A stretch of DNA of 64,000 nucleotides from contig OY757912.1 in assembly GCA_963585895.1 (NCBI GenBank), positions 83,005,654-83,069,653 on the forward strand, written 5' to 3'. Under the pieces are notes generated by a model. It saw nothing but the letters and a program-made list of their open reading frames with translations. It was not told the DNA's origin and did no database searches. Below, in pieces: positions 24,801 to 33,130 of this stretch (positions are counted from its first letter, which is position 1; every line of letters starts with the position of its first letter). Origin of the DNA: Sepioteuthis lessoniana (lineage: Eukaryota > Mollusca > Cephalopoda > Myopsida > Loliginidae). Both the position numbers and the translations under genes were made by a program.

Positions 24801-25487
24801 CAAGTCTGCTTGTAGAGCATCGTTGGCTATACCCCGAACGAACTGGTCCTTAACGTATATGCCGGATAAATCGTGGTCACAGTTGGGACATATGAAGTTG
24901 CAATCCCTTGCTCCTGACTTCAGTCGAATCAGGTAATCACCGACAGGCTCACCATCGCCTTGTGCAATAGACGAAAAAGAGATTCTGTGTACGATGGGAT
25001 TGGACTTCATCGTGACCAAAACCTCAAGCATGTCTAGCAGTTTGTTTGGGTCTGCATTGAAGAACTCAGGATATGTGTTGATGATTGAGTTCTGGACAGT
25101 TTCTTCGGCGCAGTTATATAGTTGGACGTTCATTTGGGTGTCAGAAAGGTTGGTCATCTTTGTGAATACGTCCCAGTCAATTTTGAATTTCCGAAACTGC
25201 TGTGGTGTCATTCCTGAGTTAAGCTGAGGAGGCTTGGCGGTCGGTTTTACATGAGTGGTTGGTGATGCCGGATTTTCTTTGGCCAACTTCAGTATGATGA
25301 GTACTTCTCCCATGTTCTTTATACCGAGCTCCTTGAGCATCGCTCGGTCCAGCATATGTATAGTGTCCCTTGTGATGCCCTCGCTTGAGAATGTCTGCGC
25401 ATAGATCTTTGCAGAGGCCGTGGTTATGCCTGCATTGGTAAAAATGCTCTCCCAGTCAGTCAGGTCGGATCCTGCTCGCAGCGCCAT
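21789..25487 (-). CDS. Gag-pol polyprotein, integrase truncated
   Basis: 1232 codons from the ATG at 25,487. I prefer this start because the 36 codons upstream come from LTR and LINE sequence. Order: SAM-like domain (about 10-70), gag region, two zinc knuckles (about 305-345, the second CRACGKENHVEGVC fitting CX2CX4HX4C), aspartic protease with PDSGAT (about 424), reverse transcriptase with LDAVDGYHS and VVDD (about 760), RNase H with APDWSKDG and VVTDHQPL, then the integrase zinc domain (HX3H and CSFC). The frame then runs into LTR sequence and ends SSIVD, with no integrase DDE core. The product could still form particles and copy RNA but could not integrate. No frameshift separates gag and pol. 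The SAM-like N terminus is unusual for gag. Confidence 0.88.
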   Translation of the reverse strand: MALRAGSDLTDWESIFTNAGITTASAKIYAQTFSSEGITRDTIHMLDRAMLKELGIKNMGEVLIILKLAKENPASPTTHVKPTAKPPQLNSGMTPQQFRKFKIDWDVFTKMTNLSDTQMNVQLYNCAEETVQNSIINTYPEFFNADPNKLLDMLEVLVTMKSNPIVHRISFSSIAQGDGEPVGDYLIRLKSGARDCNFICPNCDHDLSGIYVKDQFVRGIANDALQADLLAKAGSLETLEQNVSHAQAFEMALRDQNKMSSISDIARLQMSAYRQQRRAQNTIRPTATNNRRRNTMEMRSQRNACRGCGSFQHGKTGSGDRPRMCPAWGQTCRACGKENHVEGVCQSKGRVRQGAVWSPEDEEAVMDALIAHMVFDPATNTYKPGNHISREEVEATLIPFSPCPDPRRAEDIPSFRPTKLRIYPDSGATICLGGTKHLRHMGISEKNLVPSSKKVRTVGGFSLTCQGWLPVAFKVGKKTTKQALYICRNVQILYFSKDACMDVGILPPCFPKPMTSPPSLIDPIKCDATYSRPRLSEVNLSEEQKTQTSSNYPKTPPFSPTSENVPKLKEWLLERFATTVFNSSGKFPAMSGPPAHIHLKEGSTPKARHSPIPVPYHYKEQVKEALWEDVKRGIISPVPIGTPTDWCSTMVITAKKNGKPRRTVDYQHLNSQCKRETHHTSSPFQLSLQVPPNTKKTVLDAVDGYHSIPLDEESQPLTTFITEWGRFMYLRMPQGYVASGDAYTRRYDEIIKDIPRKIKVVDDTLLYDKTIKDAFYHTLDYLSLCEANGIVINKDKFQFCQDVVQFGGLQITSTGVTPSNDLLNAISSFPSPKNITDARSWFGLVNQVAWAYSLSPIMLPFRELVKKNSNFAWNEGLEKAFQQSKQVIVGLVKKGVTTFDINRTTCLAPDWSKDGMGFLLLQKHCTCPTEKAPVCCPDGWHIVFAGSRFCTDAERRYAPIEGEAAAIAWSLEKCRLFIIGCPNVIVVTDHQPLTGIFGDRDLGKINNPRLFRLKEKCLRYHFSIQHSPGKWHRGADATSRNPVATVESLISICPTNPSPKDIHLSNSRDVAMELAAIQAAVNIDNNTAVITPDHIRASGRNDKTYTTLINAINQGFSPKRNLTEPDIRDFWEVRHRLSNDKGLVLMDRRIVIPKPLRKKILHCLHSAHQGVDGMRARANDSIYWPGMNASIRNFRANCSFCTTIAPSQPQCTTTITVTMITSNTYLRSSIVD
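25463..25486 (-). other. Primer-binding site, tRNA-Ser-like
   Basis: Directly after the LTR end CAACA the minus strand reads TGGCGCTGCGAGCAGG and continues into ATCCGACC. From memory this is complementary to the 3' end of eukaryotic serine tRNAs (CTGCTCACAGCGCCA or near) with about one mismatch, and similarity extends into the T arm. The gag ATG uses the last A of the LTR and the TG of this site. Confidence 0.7.
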
Positions 25488-25562
25488 GTTGAAATACGAA
25501 ACACACTTGTAGTCAGTAGCTAGGCTAAGAGCAACGTCTTTAGCAAGGCTAGGACTAAAGTA
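25487..25562 (-). repeat. 5' LTR, inner piece
   Basis: 76 bases identical to the corresponding part of the 3' LTR at 21,572-21,647. It is cut off at ACTAAAGTA by the 3' end of LINE copy 1. The last 41 bases are the left target duplication of the LINE array. Confidence 0.92.
25522..25562. repeat. Left target-site duplication of the LINE array
   Basis: 41 bp from AGGCTAAGAGC to ACTAAAGTA, repeated at 45,986-46,026 with two differences. The terminal 18 bases, AAGGCTAGGACTAAAGTA, also occur at both internal LINE joints. Confidence 0.85.
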
Positions 25563-25567
25563 TTTAT

Positions 25568-25603
25568 TTCCTGTTAAATACTTACAGGAAGGCACGAGGC
25601 CTT
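25568..25603 (-). promoter_or_regulatory. 3'-terminal hairpins of LINE copy 1
   Basis: Plus strand TTCCTGT / ACAGGAA at 25,568-25,574 and 25,584-25,590 (7-bp stem, 9-base loop), then AAGGC / GCCTT at 25,589-25,603. These lie within 40 bases of the 3' end, where a LINE reverse transcriptase would recognise its template. Copies 2 and 3 keep both stems with different sequence in the first. Confidence 0.6.
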
Positions 25604-26252
25604 AAGTTTTGGGGGGAAGGGGAAGGGTGCGGTCTTGCATTAACTACGTTTTAACTAAGGGAACCTAGCTAGCCACATTCGCCGACCCATTCAACAATAC
25701 AATATATAGTCATTCATCCGTCGCCATGCGCGCTGCTACCACCAAAATACCACATTTGCTCTATGAAGAAAGACCTACTTAAAACCCCGGAAGTGATGCA
25801 TGATTTTATTTACAAATTGTGATTTTTTACAAATGAATTCATATGATGGGGATGGGAAAAAACCCCGAAATATATACAAAAACAAAGAAACAAAGGAAAA
25901 ATCCCCCGTTCGGTTGCCCTCCCATCCCCCCGTCTATAAAATTGGAGGCCGACTGTTTTCCGGGGCGAAAGAACCGGAAACAAGTCGGACCTGCCCTAGG
26001 TGGGACTGGGATCCTAATCTATAGGGGGAAAAAGAAAATAAAGGGTCGGGGACGGTGTGGGTCGATACAAGTTGGTAATATGATTTTTATACATATGAAT
26101 GTTCAAGATCTTCAGTAAAAGCGGACTGGGATATGTGTTGAGGTTGAAAAATAATGGGGATGGGGAAGATCTTGAATACTAATGACTAGATGACGGGGAC
26201 AATGACTGACAACATACTGCTAACTAGGTTACAAGGGGAAAGCTTTGCCTAC

Positions 26253-29200
26253 TTACCGGGGGTGGGGTCCCGAAGGACCCGTACCGTAGACGCCATGGGC
26301 GGGCAGAGGAGGGAAGGATGACTCCAACGTTGCCCCCTTTCGTACGACCAGGCTCGCTGCATTCACCCACCTTCTGTTGAATGTTATGCGATCCAAGCGT
26401 TTTCTATCGCATCTGATTTTGACCCTCAGCTGATGCCGAAAATACAAAACCAGATCGCGATGAGAAAAGTTTGCATCGTCATACAATCCCTTCTTTCGCG
26501 TGATCCAAATCACCATTCGAGCTACAGCCAGGATCGCGAGAAACACCACACGTTTCTCACCCTGAAACGGAGGAAGAACGTTGTCCACGACGTAACCAAC
26601 GTCGAGCAGCACGAGCTGCTTGGGTTCGATGCGAGCCGTCCACTCCCCGACGTGATCCCAGAACGGGCGAACTCGCTCGCAATAGTAGAAGGCGTGCTCA
26701 GCCGTTTCTTCTAATCCACTGCCGCAGCGAGGACAATCAGGCATGTCTGCTATGCCCGCTCTGTAGTTCAAGCCGAGAAGGGGTAACGCATTCCGTACAA
26801 GTCGCCAGGTGAGCGAGAACTCGGAGTTGTTCAAGAAGCTCGATCCTGGCGCCCAATTCCAGTGAGAGCGGATCTCCTCCGCCGTCCAGCCTCGCCGCTC
26901 GCTAAGAGGATCAGAAGCGGAACCCACCACTAACTCCCGATATAGCTCTTTCCGAGGCCGTGAAAGGTCACTGGACCCAAGAAGGTTACGAAGGGCCTTT
27001 CGGCACTCGCGGACAAACAGTGCTTCGCCCAAAGGCTTACGTCGACCTTCAGCCTTTGGGTCTGACTTGAGGCGAGGAAAAGTCCGACTCGCCTTTCGTC
27101 TCCACACTGAGTCCCCCGTCAAGGACCGGCCGAGGTATGCAAGTCTTTCAGCAAGCCAGTGGCTCTCCAGATCAGGCATACCCAGACCCCCGTTGCGTGT
27201 ACGTTGGATACAGACCTGCCTACGGACCATCGGCCTTGCACCTCCCCAGAGCAATCTGGAGAGGGATTGTTGCAGTGCCAACCGACGTGCCTTAGGCAGA
27301 GGAAGTACAGCCAATCGGTAAAGGATCAGAGGGAAGACGTACGTGGCGCACGCCTCCGCCCTGCCCTTTAAGGACAACCTCCTTGAAAGCCAGATTCCCA
27401 CCTGAGCATTCACCTTAGCTTGTACTTCCGACCAATTTCGCTCCAGTTGGAGGTCGGGCCCGAACCACACCCCGAGGATGCGGACGGGTCCGTCACTCCA
27501 GCGGAAGGGCCCTGGAAGAGTATTGCTACCCCTCCAAGCACCAAGCCGCAAACCTTCGCTTTTGTCAAAATTGACCTTGGCTCCTGCGATCCGCTCGTAC
27601 TCGACAACCGCCTCTTTCACAGCCTTTATATCCAGACGGCGGGACACAAAGACTGTGATGTCATCAGCGAACGCGGAAACCCTTGCAGCAAGGCTGCTAA
27701 CAAAGGGTATACCGCGCAGGGACGGACTCGTCCTCTCATCCCTAAGCCTGCGCAGGAGGGGCTCCAACGCGAGGACATAGAGAAGAGGAGACAGGGGGCA
27801 GCCCTGCCGGACCGAACGCTCGATCGCGAATACCCTCGAACGCCTTCCGTTCACCTGCACCACTGCCTGAGGGTTGTGGTACATCATGCTAATCCATCTG
27901 CGGAACTCCGGTTGGAATCCGGCAGTCTCCAAAACAGACGCCAAGAACCGATGGTCTACCCTATCGAAGGCCTTGGACTGATCTAAACTGATCAGCGCGG
28001 CTTCTGTGTCGTCTTCTATCCCCTCTAGGACCTCGCGAATCAAGTGCAGATTGTCCTGGATCGATCTTCCCTTCACAGCGAAGGTCTGTTCAGGGCCGAT
28101 CAGATCACTGATGACAAGCTGTAAACGATTCGCCAAGACCCGGGCCAAAATCTTTAACTCTGTGTTAAGCAGAGTTATGGGCCTGTAGTCATCTAAACCC
28201 TCCCAAACATGCCTGCCACCTTTCTTCAGCAATGTGATCACGCCCTTGGTAACGCTACCAGGGATGGCTCCCTGGGCGAACCAATGGTTGAACACATCCG
28301 TCAGAATAGGGACGAACATGTGCGACATCCTCAAGTACACTTCGTAGGGCAAACCATCTAGTCCCGGCGACTTGTTGAGGCCGACCTGCTTCAACGCATC
28401 ACGGACTTCGCATTCAGTAACCACACCCTCGCAGCTAGCCGCTTCAGCCGCCCCAAGGCGGGGGAAGTCGGCAAGATAGCTACGAAACTCCCGGAGCGGG
28501 AGATCAGTACAGCGGGCAAAGCGATCCCGAAAGTGCGCCCGAAAGGCATCACGCATCTCACGATTCGAGTGCAGCAGTCGCCCGTCCGCGGTCTTGACAG
28601 ATGCGATGTACCGATCGGGGAACCTTCGCACTTCTTCTTCACGCGCAGTCGCGTTGGATTTCACCGCTTCGTAGCGAACTCTATTTAACCTAGATCTAAC
28701 TACGTAGCCCTTGTAGCGCTCGCTATTCTCACGCTCAAGGTCCCTCCTAGCTAGTTCTACACCTAGGGAGTCCCCCCCAGCCACCGCCCGGGAAAGTCTA
28801 TCGTCTATAGACTTCGCCTCCTTGGCCTTATCTAGTTTGAGCTTTTGACCGTATTTGATGGCGAAGTCTCTAATCCTATATTTGAGAGAGACCCACCACC
28901 TACTCCCGGTAACCGCCCCCACTAACGCCCGCTGAATTAGGGATTCCAGCCGGTCCCGGAAGTCCCGTATCTCCAGTAAGGAGGTATTGAACTTCCAGTA
29001 GCCGGCTAGACTAGGTCTATTAACTAACCGCAGACTGACTCTAACAAGTTTATGGTCAGTCCACGCTATCAAGTGGAACGTGGGACAACTAACAAAATCA
29101 ATGTCAGCTCGTCTAACTAACACTCTGTCCAAGTAGGAACCTACTTTGGCAGAGGGCGAGCTATCTAGCCACGTCCACATCTCCCGCCCTGGGTGATCAA

Positions 29201-29738
29201 GACGAAACCTGTCGACAAGACCGTGACGAGTCACGAAGCCGACAAGGCTGCTCTCACACCTTCCCGCACTCCTAGCTCCCCGCCCGACCTTATCTATCTT
29301 GGGATCAAGGATCGCATTCCAATCACCCATTAAGACTAGCCGCTTCGTATCGTCCAGGAACGGCGCCAACCGACGAAAAAAGGAAACCCTCTCCGCAACG
29401 ATATTGGGCGCATAAACCGCAACCAGACGAAACTTGAAACTTTTCACGGCAACATCGGCCACAACCAGCCGGCCCCCGTCACCTGCAAAAACAACGTCAA
29501 CATCAGCATCAAGGCTGCGTCCAACTAGCAAGGAGACCCCAGCGCTGAAGTTGCTGCCGTATGCTGAGAAAACGTTAAAATCGTTTTCCAGCACCCGACA
29601 GTCAGCTTCGCAAGTGAAGTGGGTCTCCTGCACTGCAGCAACATCTACACAGAGCTTCTTGAGTTCACCAAGCAAGCGCGCACACTTGCTTGGATCCCTC
29701 AGTCCCCTCACATTCAAACTGGCAACGTTTAAAGCCAT
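26253..29738 (-). CDS. LINE ORF2, copy 1: endonuclease and reverse transcriptase
   Basis: 1161 codons from ATG 29,738; the TTG three bases upstream is not needed. APE-type endonuclease (about 3-237) with LNVRGL, VQETHF, VYAPN, GDWNAIL, LDRVLV and WTDHKLV, so the catalytic N, E, D and H positions are all present. Reverse transcriptase (about 495-760) with RPITLLN, SLDQSKAFDRVDH, RQGCPLSPLLY and the catalytic FADD at about 691. A C-terminal zinc motif CPRCGSG...EHAFYYC at about 1010. It would nick the target and copy the LINE RNA onto it. It differs from copy 2 near the C terminus (KKGLYDD instead of KMGLYED). GC content is far above the flanking DNA. Confidence 0.92.
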   Translation of the reverse strand: MALNVASLNVRGLRDPSKCARLLGELKKLCVDVAAVQETHFTCEADCRVLENDFNVFSAYGSNFSAGVSLLVGRSLDADVDVVFAGDGGRLVVADVAVKSFKFRLVAVYAPNIVAERVSFFRRLAPFLDDTKRLVLMGDWNAILDPKIDKVGRGARSAGRCESSLVGFVTRHGLVDRFRLDHPGREMWTWLDSSPSAKVGSYLDRVLVRRADIDFVSCPTFHLIAWTDHKLVRVSLRLVNRPSLAGYWKFNTSLLEIRDFRDRLESLIQRALVGAVTGSRWWVSLKYRIRDFAIKYGQKLKLDKAKEAKSIDDRLSRAVAGGDSLGVELARRDLERENSERYKGYVVRSRLNRVRYEAVKSNATAREEEVRRFPDRYIASVKTADGRLLHSNREMRDAFRAHFRDRFARCTDLPLREFRSYLADFPRLGAAEAASCEGVVTECEVRDALKQVGLNKSPGLDGLPYEVYLRMSHMFVPILTDVFNHWFAQGAIPGSVTKGVITLLKKGGRHVWEGLDDYRPITLLNTELKILARVLANRLQLVISDLIGPEQTFAVKGRSIQDNLHLIREVLEGIEDDTEAALISLDQSKAFDRVDHRFLASVLETAGFQPEFRRWISMMYHNPQAVVQVNGRRSRVFAIERSVRQGCPLSPLLYVLALEPLLRRLRDERTSPSLRGIPFVSSLAARVSAFADDITVFVSRRLDIKAVKEAVVEYERIAGAKVNFDKSEGLRLGAWRGSNTLPGPFRWSDGPVRILGVWFGPDLQLERNWSEVQAKVNAQVGIWLSRRLSLKGRAEACATYVFPLILYRLAVLPLPKARRLALQQSLSRLLWGGARPMVRRQVCIQRTRNGGLGMPDLESHWLAERLAYLGRSLTGDSVWRRKASRTFPRLKSDPKAEGRRKPLGEALFVRECRKALRNLLGSSDLSRPRKELYRELVVGSASDPLSERRGWTAEEIRSHWNWAPGSSFLNNSEFSLTWRLVRNALPLLGLNYRAGIADMPDCPRCGSGLEETAEHAFYYCERVRPFWDHVGEWTARIEPKQLVLLDVGYVVDNVLPPFQGEKRVVFLAILAVARMVIWITRKKGLYDDANFSHRDLVLYFRHQLRVKIRCDRKRLDRITFNRRWVNAASLVVRKGATLESSFPPLPAHGVYGTGPSGPHPR

Positions 29739-29752
29739 CAATCCGACTTACC

Positions 29753-31990
29753 TTACTCATCGTCGACTACGGGCCGGAAATCCTTGGGCGTGAGGATGCC
29801 GACAGCCTGACGCAGGGAACCGGTACCGAGTTCAGTCGTCACTCGGTTGTCCCTGGTGATTCCGCCGACATCTATGGGAAACTTCAGCTTTAGGGCCCTA
29901 TAAAGAGACGGGTGAACCAAAATCGGGACCCTCCCTGAACAATAGGTTATACATTTTTTGAGGGAGGAGTGCTCCAACTCCGCCAGCTTTATGCCCGTAT
30001 CAGTCTGACAGACCGTACTCAAGAACTTCCATACGCCCTTGGTACGGTCGCCAGCTGACCGGACAAAAGTGGTCACCATGGCTGCACTCCGGAAATTCGT
30101 GGGATTTGAAACTCTGAGGTTTTGAATTTTTTCTAAGCTGGCCAACGGCTTTAGTGCCTTCCGGAGCTGGAAGTCCCCAACTGCCTCCAGCTCCGCAGAG
30201 CACAAAGCCGCTGCCCGCTGTATTTGTCCGATCGTTAGTTCCTTGTTCTGGGATTTCTTTTTTTCTGCGGGAGGATTGGCTTTTCTTTTTGGGGAAATGA
30301 TTGCCGGGAAAAGCTCTTGGGAAGAGAAGTCACTAGGGCTAAGTGAGGGAAGGAATGGGGTTCGGGCTAGGCCCGAGGGTTGTGCCCTTTCGGCAGACTG
30401 TGATCTGGGGAGGGGGATTTTATAAGGGCGGTAATGTTTTTGGATGAAGAGTTTCTGTTGGGGTGAAAGAGTATCCATTTGCTGGGGAGGAGATGGTAAT
30501 GTTATTTTAGGAGGTGGGAATGTTGGTGAGGGTAGTGGAGGTAGTGGTGAAGGCACTGGTGGCGATGGTTGAGAGGAGGGGCCTGCCTCGGGGTGCGTTT
30601 TTTCTGGGCACAGTTTTTTTGCTGCGCCCTCTCCACTGTCCCTTCTCCTCTTTAGATTTGTTGTGGTCTCCATCTCTTCGACCGGTTTAGGTTTTTTTTT
30701 GGTCTTTTTGGGTGATGGAGTTGCTGGTGTTTTTGGGGTTGCTGGTGTCTTGGGGGTTGCTGGTGTCTTGGGGGTTGCTGGTTTTCTTTGATTTGTATGC
30801 TTCTTTACTGCTGCTGCTGCTGGTTGTTCTGTTGCTGCTACTGCTGTTTCTGTTGGTGTTGCTGTTGCAACTGTTGTTGCCGCTGCCGATGGTTCTGCTG
30901 TTGTTACTGTTGCTGCTGCTGCTGCTGCTGCTGCTTCTTGCGTTTGGGCCTTGGTTTGTTTTTGAGGAGGGGATATATTTGGACTTTTTTCACCCCCTTG
31001 TTTAGGGGATCCCCTCCTCTTTTTGGTCACTTCAGTCCAGCCCTCCTGGTTGTTTTGGGGCTGGACCTGACCCGGGCCCTTGGCCTCCGCTTCTTTGGTG
31101 ATGGTGGAGGGCGCCGCGTCTTTTGTTGTTGTTGTTGTTGTTGTTGTCGACGCCGTCTTTTCCTTATTTTCAGGTCGCTGGGGGCAAAACTTGGCGATGT
31201 GTCCAATCTGTTTGCACCCCCAGCACCTGGGGCGTCTTCCCTCCACCATCACCATCATTTGCCGATCCCCGCAAATCAGCGTTTCAGGGATGGCTTTGAA
31301 GCCATCCCTGGTCAGGCACAGCCGGAAGGCATAATCCCCGTAGGCTGTCCCGGCCGGAGATCTGAGGAGGTTAAATTCCTCAACGTTGCCATAGGCGCTT
31401 AGGTACGCCGCGAGGACCTCCCCAGTGATAATAGCCGGGACATTACACACCGTAACGCGGAGCCTACGGGTACCTTGGTACTCCGGCTGTAACCTGAAGT
31501 GCTTAGTTGTAATATCCGACTCAGCCGCCTTGGCCGCCTGCTTTTCAGTAGGAAGGAGGACATCCCATGTCGCAAAACTTTTGCGGCAAAAGTATTGGCA
31601 TGGGATGCCTGCCTTCCTTATCAGCTCGTCGAATACTTCTTTTGTTAGCCCCACCAGCCTTTTGGTCTTAAGGTCGGAAACGACCAGAGAGAGGACTCTT
31701 GGGGCGATCTTATCTACTATCTCCGGGATGGGCAGAATTTCATTCCCCTTGAAATATTTTGCAAATCTGCCCACCCGGTCTGCCTCGTGTTCCTCCGGTC
31801 CCCTCTGCTGGCCTTTCCAGGCGGTGGGGCTTTTTTGGGCCGGCTGAATCGGGCTGTCCTGGGATGTTCCAGCTTCTGTTGTGTCTTCGGGGATCGGCAG
31901 CGAAGGCCAATTTGATCCAATAAGACTTGGAGTTGGGGTTATCGTAGGAGTTGGATTTGTCTCATTTGGGGTTGTCGTTTCCCCCTCCAT
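29753..31990 (-). CDS. LINE ORF1, copy 1: zinc-knuckle RNA-binding protein (type A)
   Basis: 745 codons. It has an N-terminal low-complexity part with LIGSNWPSLP (about 23-32), an RRM-like middle (about 130-250, with RVTVCNVPAIITGEVLAAYL), a CCHC knuckle CWGCKQIGHIAKFC (about 256-269), a long Ala/Thr/Pro-rich linker with PATPKT repeats and a polyalanine run coded by CTG-type repeats (plus 30,900-30,945), and a conserved C-terminal block ending KDFRPVVDDE. Likely the RNA-coating partner of ORF2 in the RNP. It stops 14 bases before the ORF2 ATG, so ORF2 would need reinitiation or similar. Identical in protein to copy 2. Confidence 0.85.
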   Translation of the reverse strand: MEGETTTPNETNPTPTITPTPSLIGSNWPSLPIPEDTTEAGTSQDSPIQPAQKSPTAWKGQQRGPEEHEADRVGRFAKYFKGNEILPIPEIVDKIAPRVLSLVVSDLKTKRLVGLTKEVFDELIRKAGIPCQYFCRKSFATWDVLLPTEKQAAKAAESDITTKHFRLQPEYQGTRRLRVTVCNVPAIITGEVLAAYLSAYGNVEEFNLLRSPAGTAYGDYAFRLCLTRDGFKAIPETLICGDRQMMVMVEGRRPRCWGCKQIGHIAKFCPQRPENKEKTASTTTTTTTTKDAAPSTITKEAEAKGPGQVQPQNNQEGWTEVTKKRRGSPKQGGEKSPNISPPQKQTKAQTQEAAAAAAAATVTTAEPSAAATTVATATPTETAVAATEQPAAAAVKKHTNQRKPATPKTPATPKTPATPKTPATPSPKKTKKKPKPVEEMETTTNLKRRRDSGEGAAKKLCPEKTHPEAGPSSQPSPPVPSPLPPLPSPTFPPPKITLPSPPQQMDTLSPQQKLFIQKHYRPYKIPLPRSQSAERAQPSGLARTPFLPSLSPSDFSSQELFPAIISPKRKANPPAEKKKSQNKELTIGQIQRAAALCSAELEAVGDFQLRKALKPLASLEKIQNLRVSNPTNFRSAAMVTTFVRSAGDRTKGVWKFLSTVCQTDTGIKLAELEHSSLKKCITYCSGRVPILVHPSLYRALKLKFPIDVGGITRDNRVTTELGTGSLRQAVGILTPKDFRPVVDDE

Positions 31991-32267
31991 GGCTGAAAAG
32001 AGATTATCAGCCAGGAGGGTAAATGAAACTAACCTCCACCTGTTTCAAGTATGGAGGGGGGGTTCTACGAGTTTAAACTGAAGAAAAGGACGTAAAAATA
32101 ATTCAGCACAAAAACACAGTCACAAAAAAAACTCGTAGAACCCCTGAAACAAACGACAAGTAAATAAACTTAAAATTAACAAATTCCGACAACACAAAAT
32201 ACAAGTCGGATAACAAAGGAAAGGTAACAAGTGACAGACCAGTGTCCAAAATAACAGATTCTCGGTA

Positions 32268-32310
<43 letters not shown>

Positions 32311-32426
32311 AAAAAATTCAAACAAACAAAGTCTTACCGAGATAACCAATCCAAATAACAAGTCTTGCTTAAAGGTAATATTCCAGGTAGCGTGAAGGAA
32401 CGTGAAACTTTAGAAGCAAAGAAAAA
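31991..32426 (-). promoter_or_regulatory. 5'UTR of LINE copy 1 with T-tract hairpin
   Basis: TCTCGGTAAGAC at 32,260-32,271 and its perfect inverse GTCTTACCGAGA at 32,331-32,342 enclose a run of 29 T and an A-rich stretch. In sense the RNA would form a hairpin whose loop includes poly(A). An internal promoter may lie here but cannot be read from sequence. Confidence 0.55.
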
Positions 32427-32444
32427 AAGGCTAGGACTAAAGTA
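32427..32444. repeat. LINE target site at the copy 1/copy 2 joint
   Basis: AAGGCTAGGACTAAAGTA between the 5' end of copy 1 (AGCAAAGAAAAA) and the 3' end of copy 2 (TTTATTTCATTG). It is LTR sequence caught between two LINEs, so one LINE entered the duplication made by the other. Confidence 0.9.
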
Positions 32445-33130
32445 TTTATTTCATTGTGAAATTACAATGAAGGCATGAAGCCTTGAGTTTTGGGGGGAAG
32501 GGGAAGGGAGCGGTCTTTCATTTGCTATGTTATCTATGGGAACCTAGCTAGCCACATTCGTCGACCCATTCAGCAGTACAATATATAATCATTCATTCGT
32601 CGCCATATGCGCAGCAATCACCAAAATACCACAATTTCTCTATGAAAAGAGCCCTACTTAAAATCCCGAGTGCAGTGTATGATTTTATTTACAATATGAA
32701 TTTCCAGTGAAAGTATATGTTGGGGATGGGAGAAAAAACCCCGAAAACGAAAAAGACGAAACCAAGGAAAAAAGGATTCTCCCCGTTTGGTTGCCCTCCC
32801 ATCCCCCCGTCTATAGAATTGGAGGCCGACTGTTTTCCGGGGCGAAAGAACCGGAAACAAGTCGGACCTGCCCTAGATGGGACTGGGGTCCTAATCTATA
32901 GGGGAGAAAAGAAATAAAGGGTCGGGCGCGGTATGGGTCGGTACAAGCCGGTAATATGATTTTTATACATGTGCATGTTCAAGATCTTCAGTAAATGCGG
33001 ACTGGGATACGGCTTGAGGTACAAAAATAATGGGGATGGGGAAGATCTTGAATACTAATGACTAGATGACGGGGACAATGACTGACAACATACTGCTAAC
33101 TAGGTTGCAAGGGAAAAAAGCATTGCCTAC

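Larger units (their letters stand above)
25563..32426 (-). mobile_element. L1-Tx1-like LINE, copy 1 (3'UTR a, ORF1 A)
   Basis: About 6.86 kb, full length, with a 5'UTR of about 435 bases, ORF1, a 14-base gap, ORF2, a 3'UTR of about 690 bases and no poly(A) tail. The 3' end in sense is AGGAAATAAA. ORF2 has the look of the Tx1 group of L1 (APE endonuclease, L1-type RT, C-terminal zinc motif, CCHC ORF1), several of whose members are known to be site-specific. Both frames are open. Its 3'UTR differs from those of copies 2 and 3 at many positions. Confidence 0.85.

Noticed and set aside
25488..25595. Upstream extension of gag-pol by 36 codons
   Set aside because: These codons lie in LTR and LINE 3'-end DNA that the element did not possess before the LINE insertion.
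27420..27986. 188-codon plus-strand frame, repeated at 34,298 and 41,175
   Set aside because: Antisense shadow of the ORF2 reverse transcriptase in all three copies, with no domain of its own.
30788..31402. 204-codon cysteine-rich plus-strand frame, also at 37,666-38,280
   Set aside because: It is the antisense of the CTG/CAG-rich linker of LINE ORF1. The cysteine and leucine runs come from the trinucleotide repeat.
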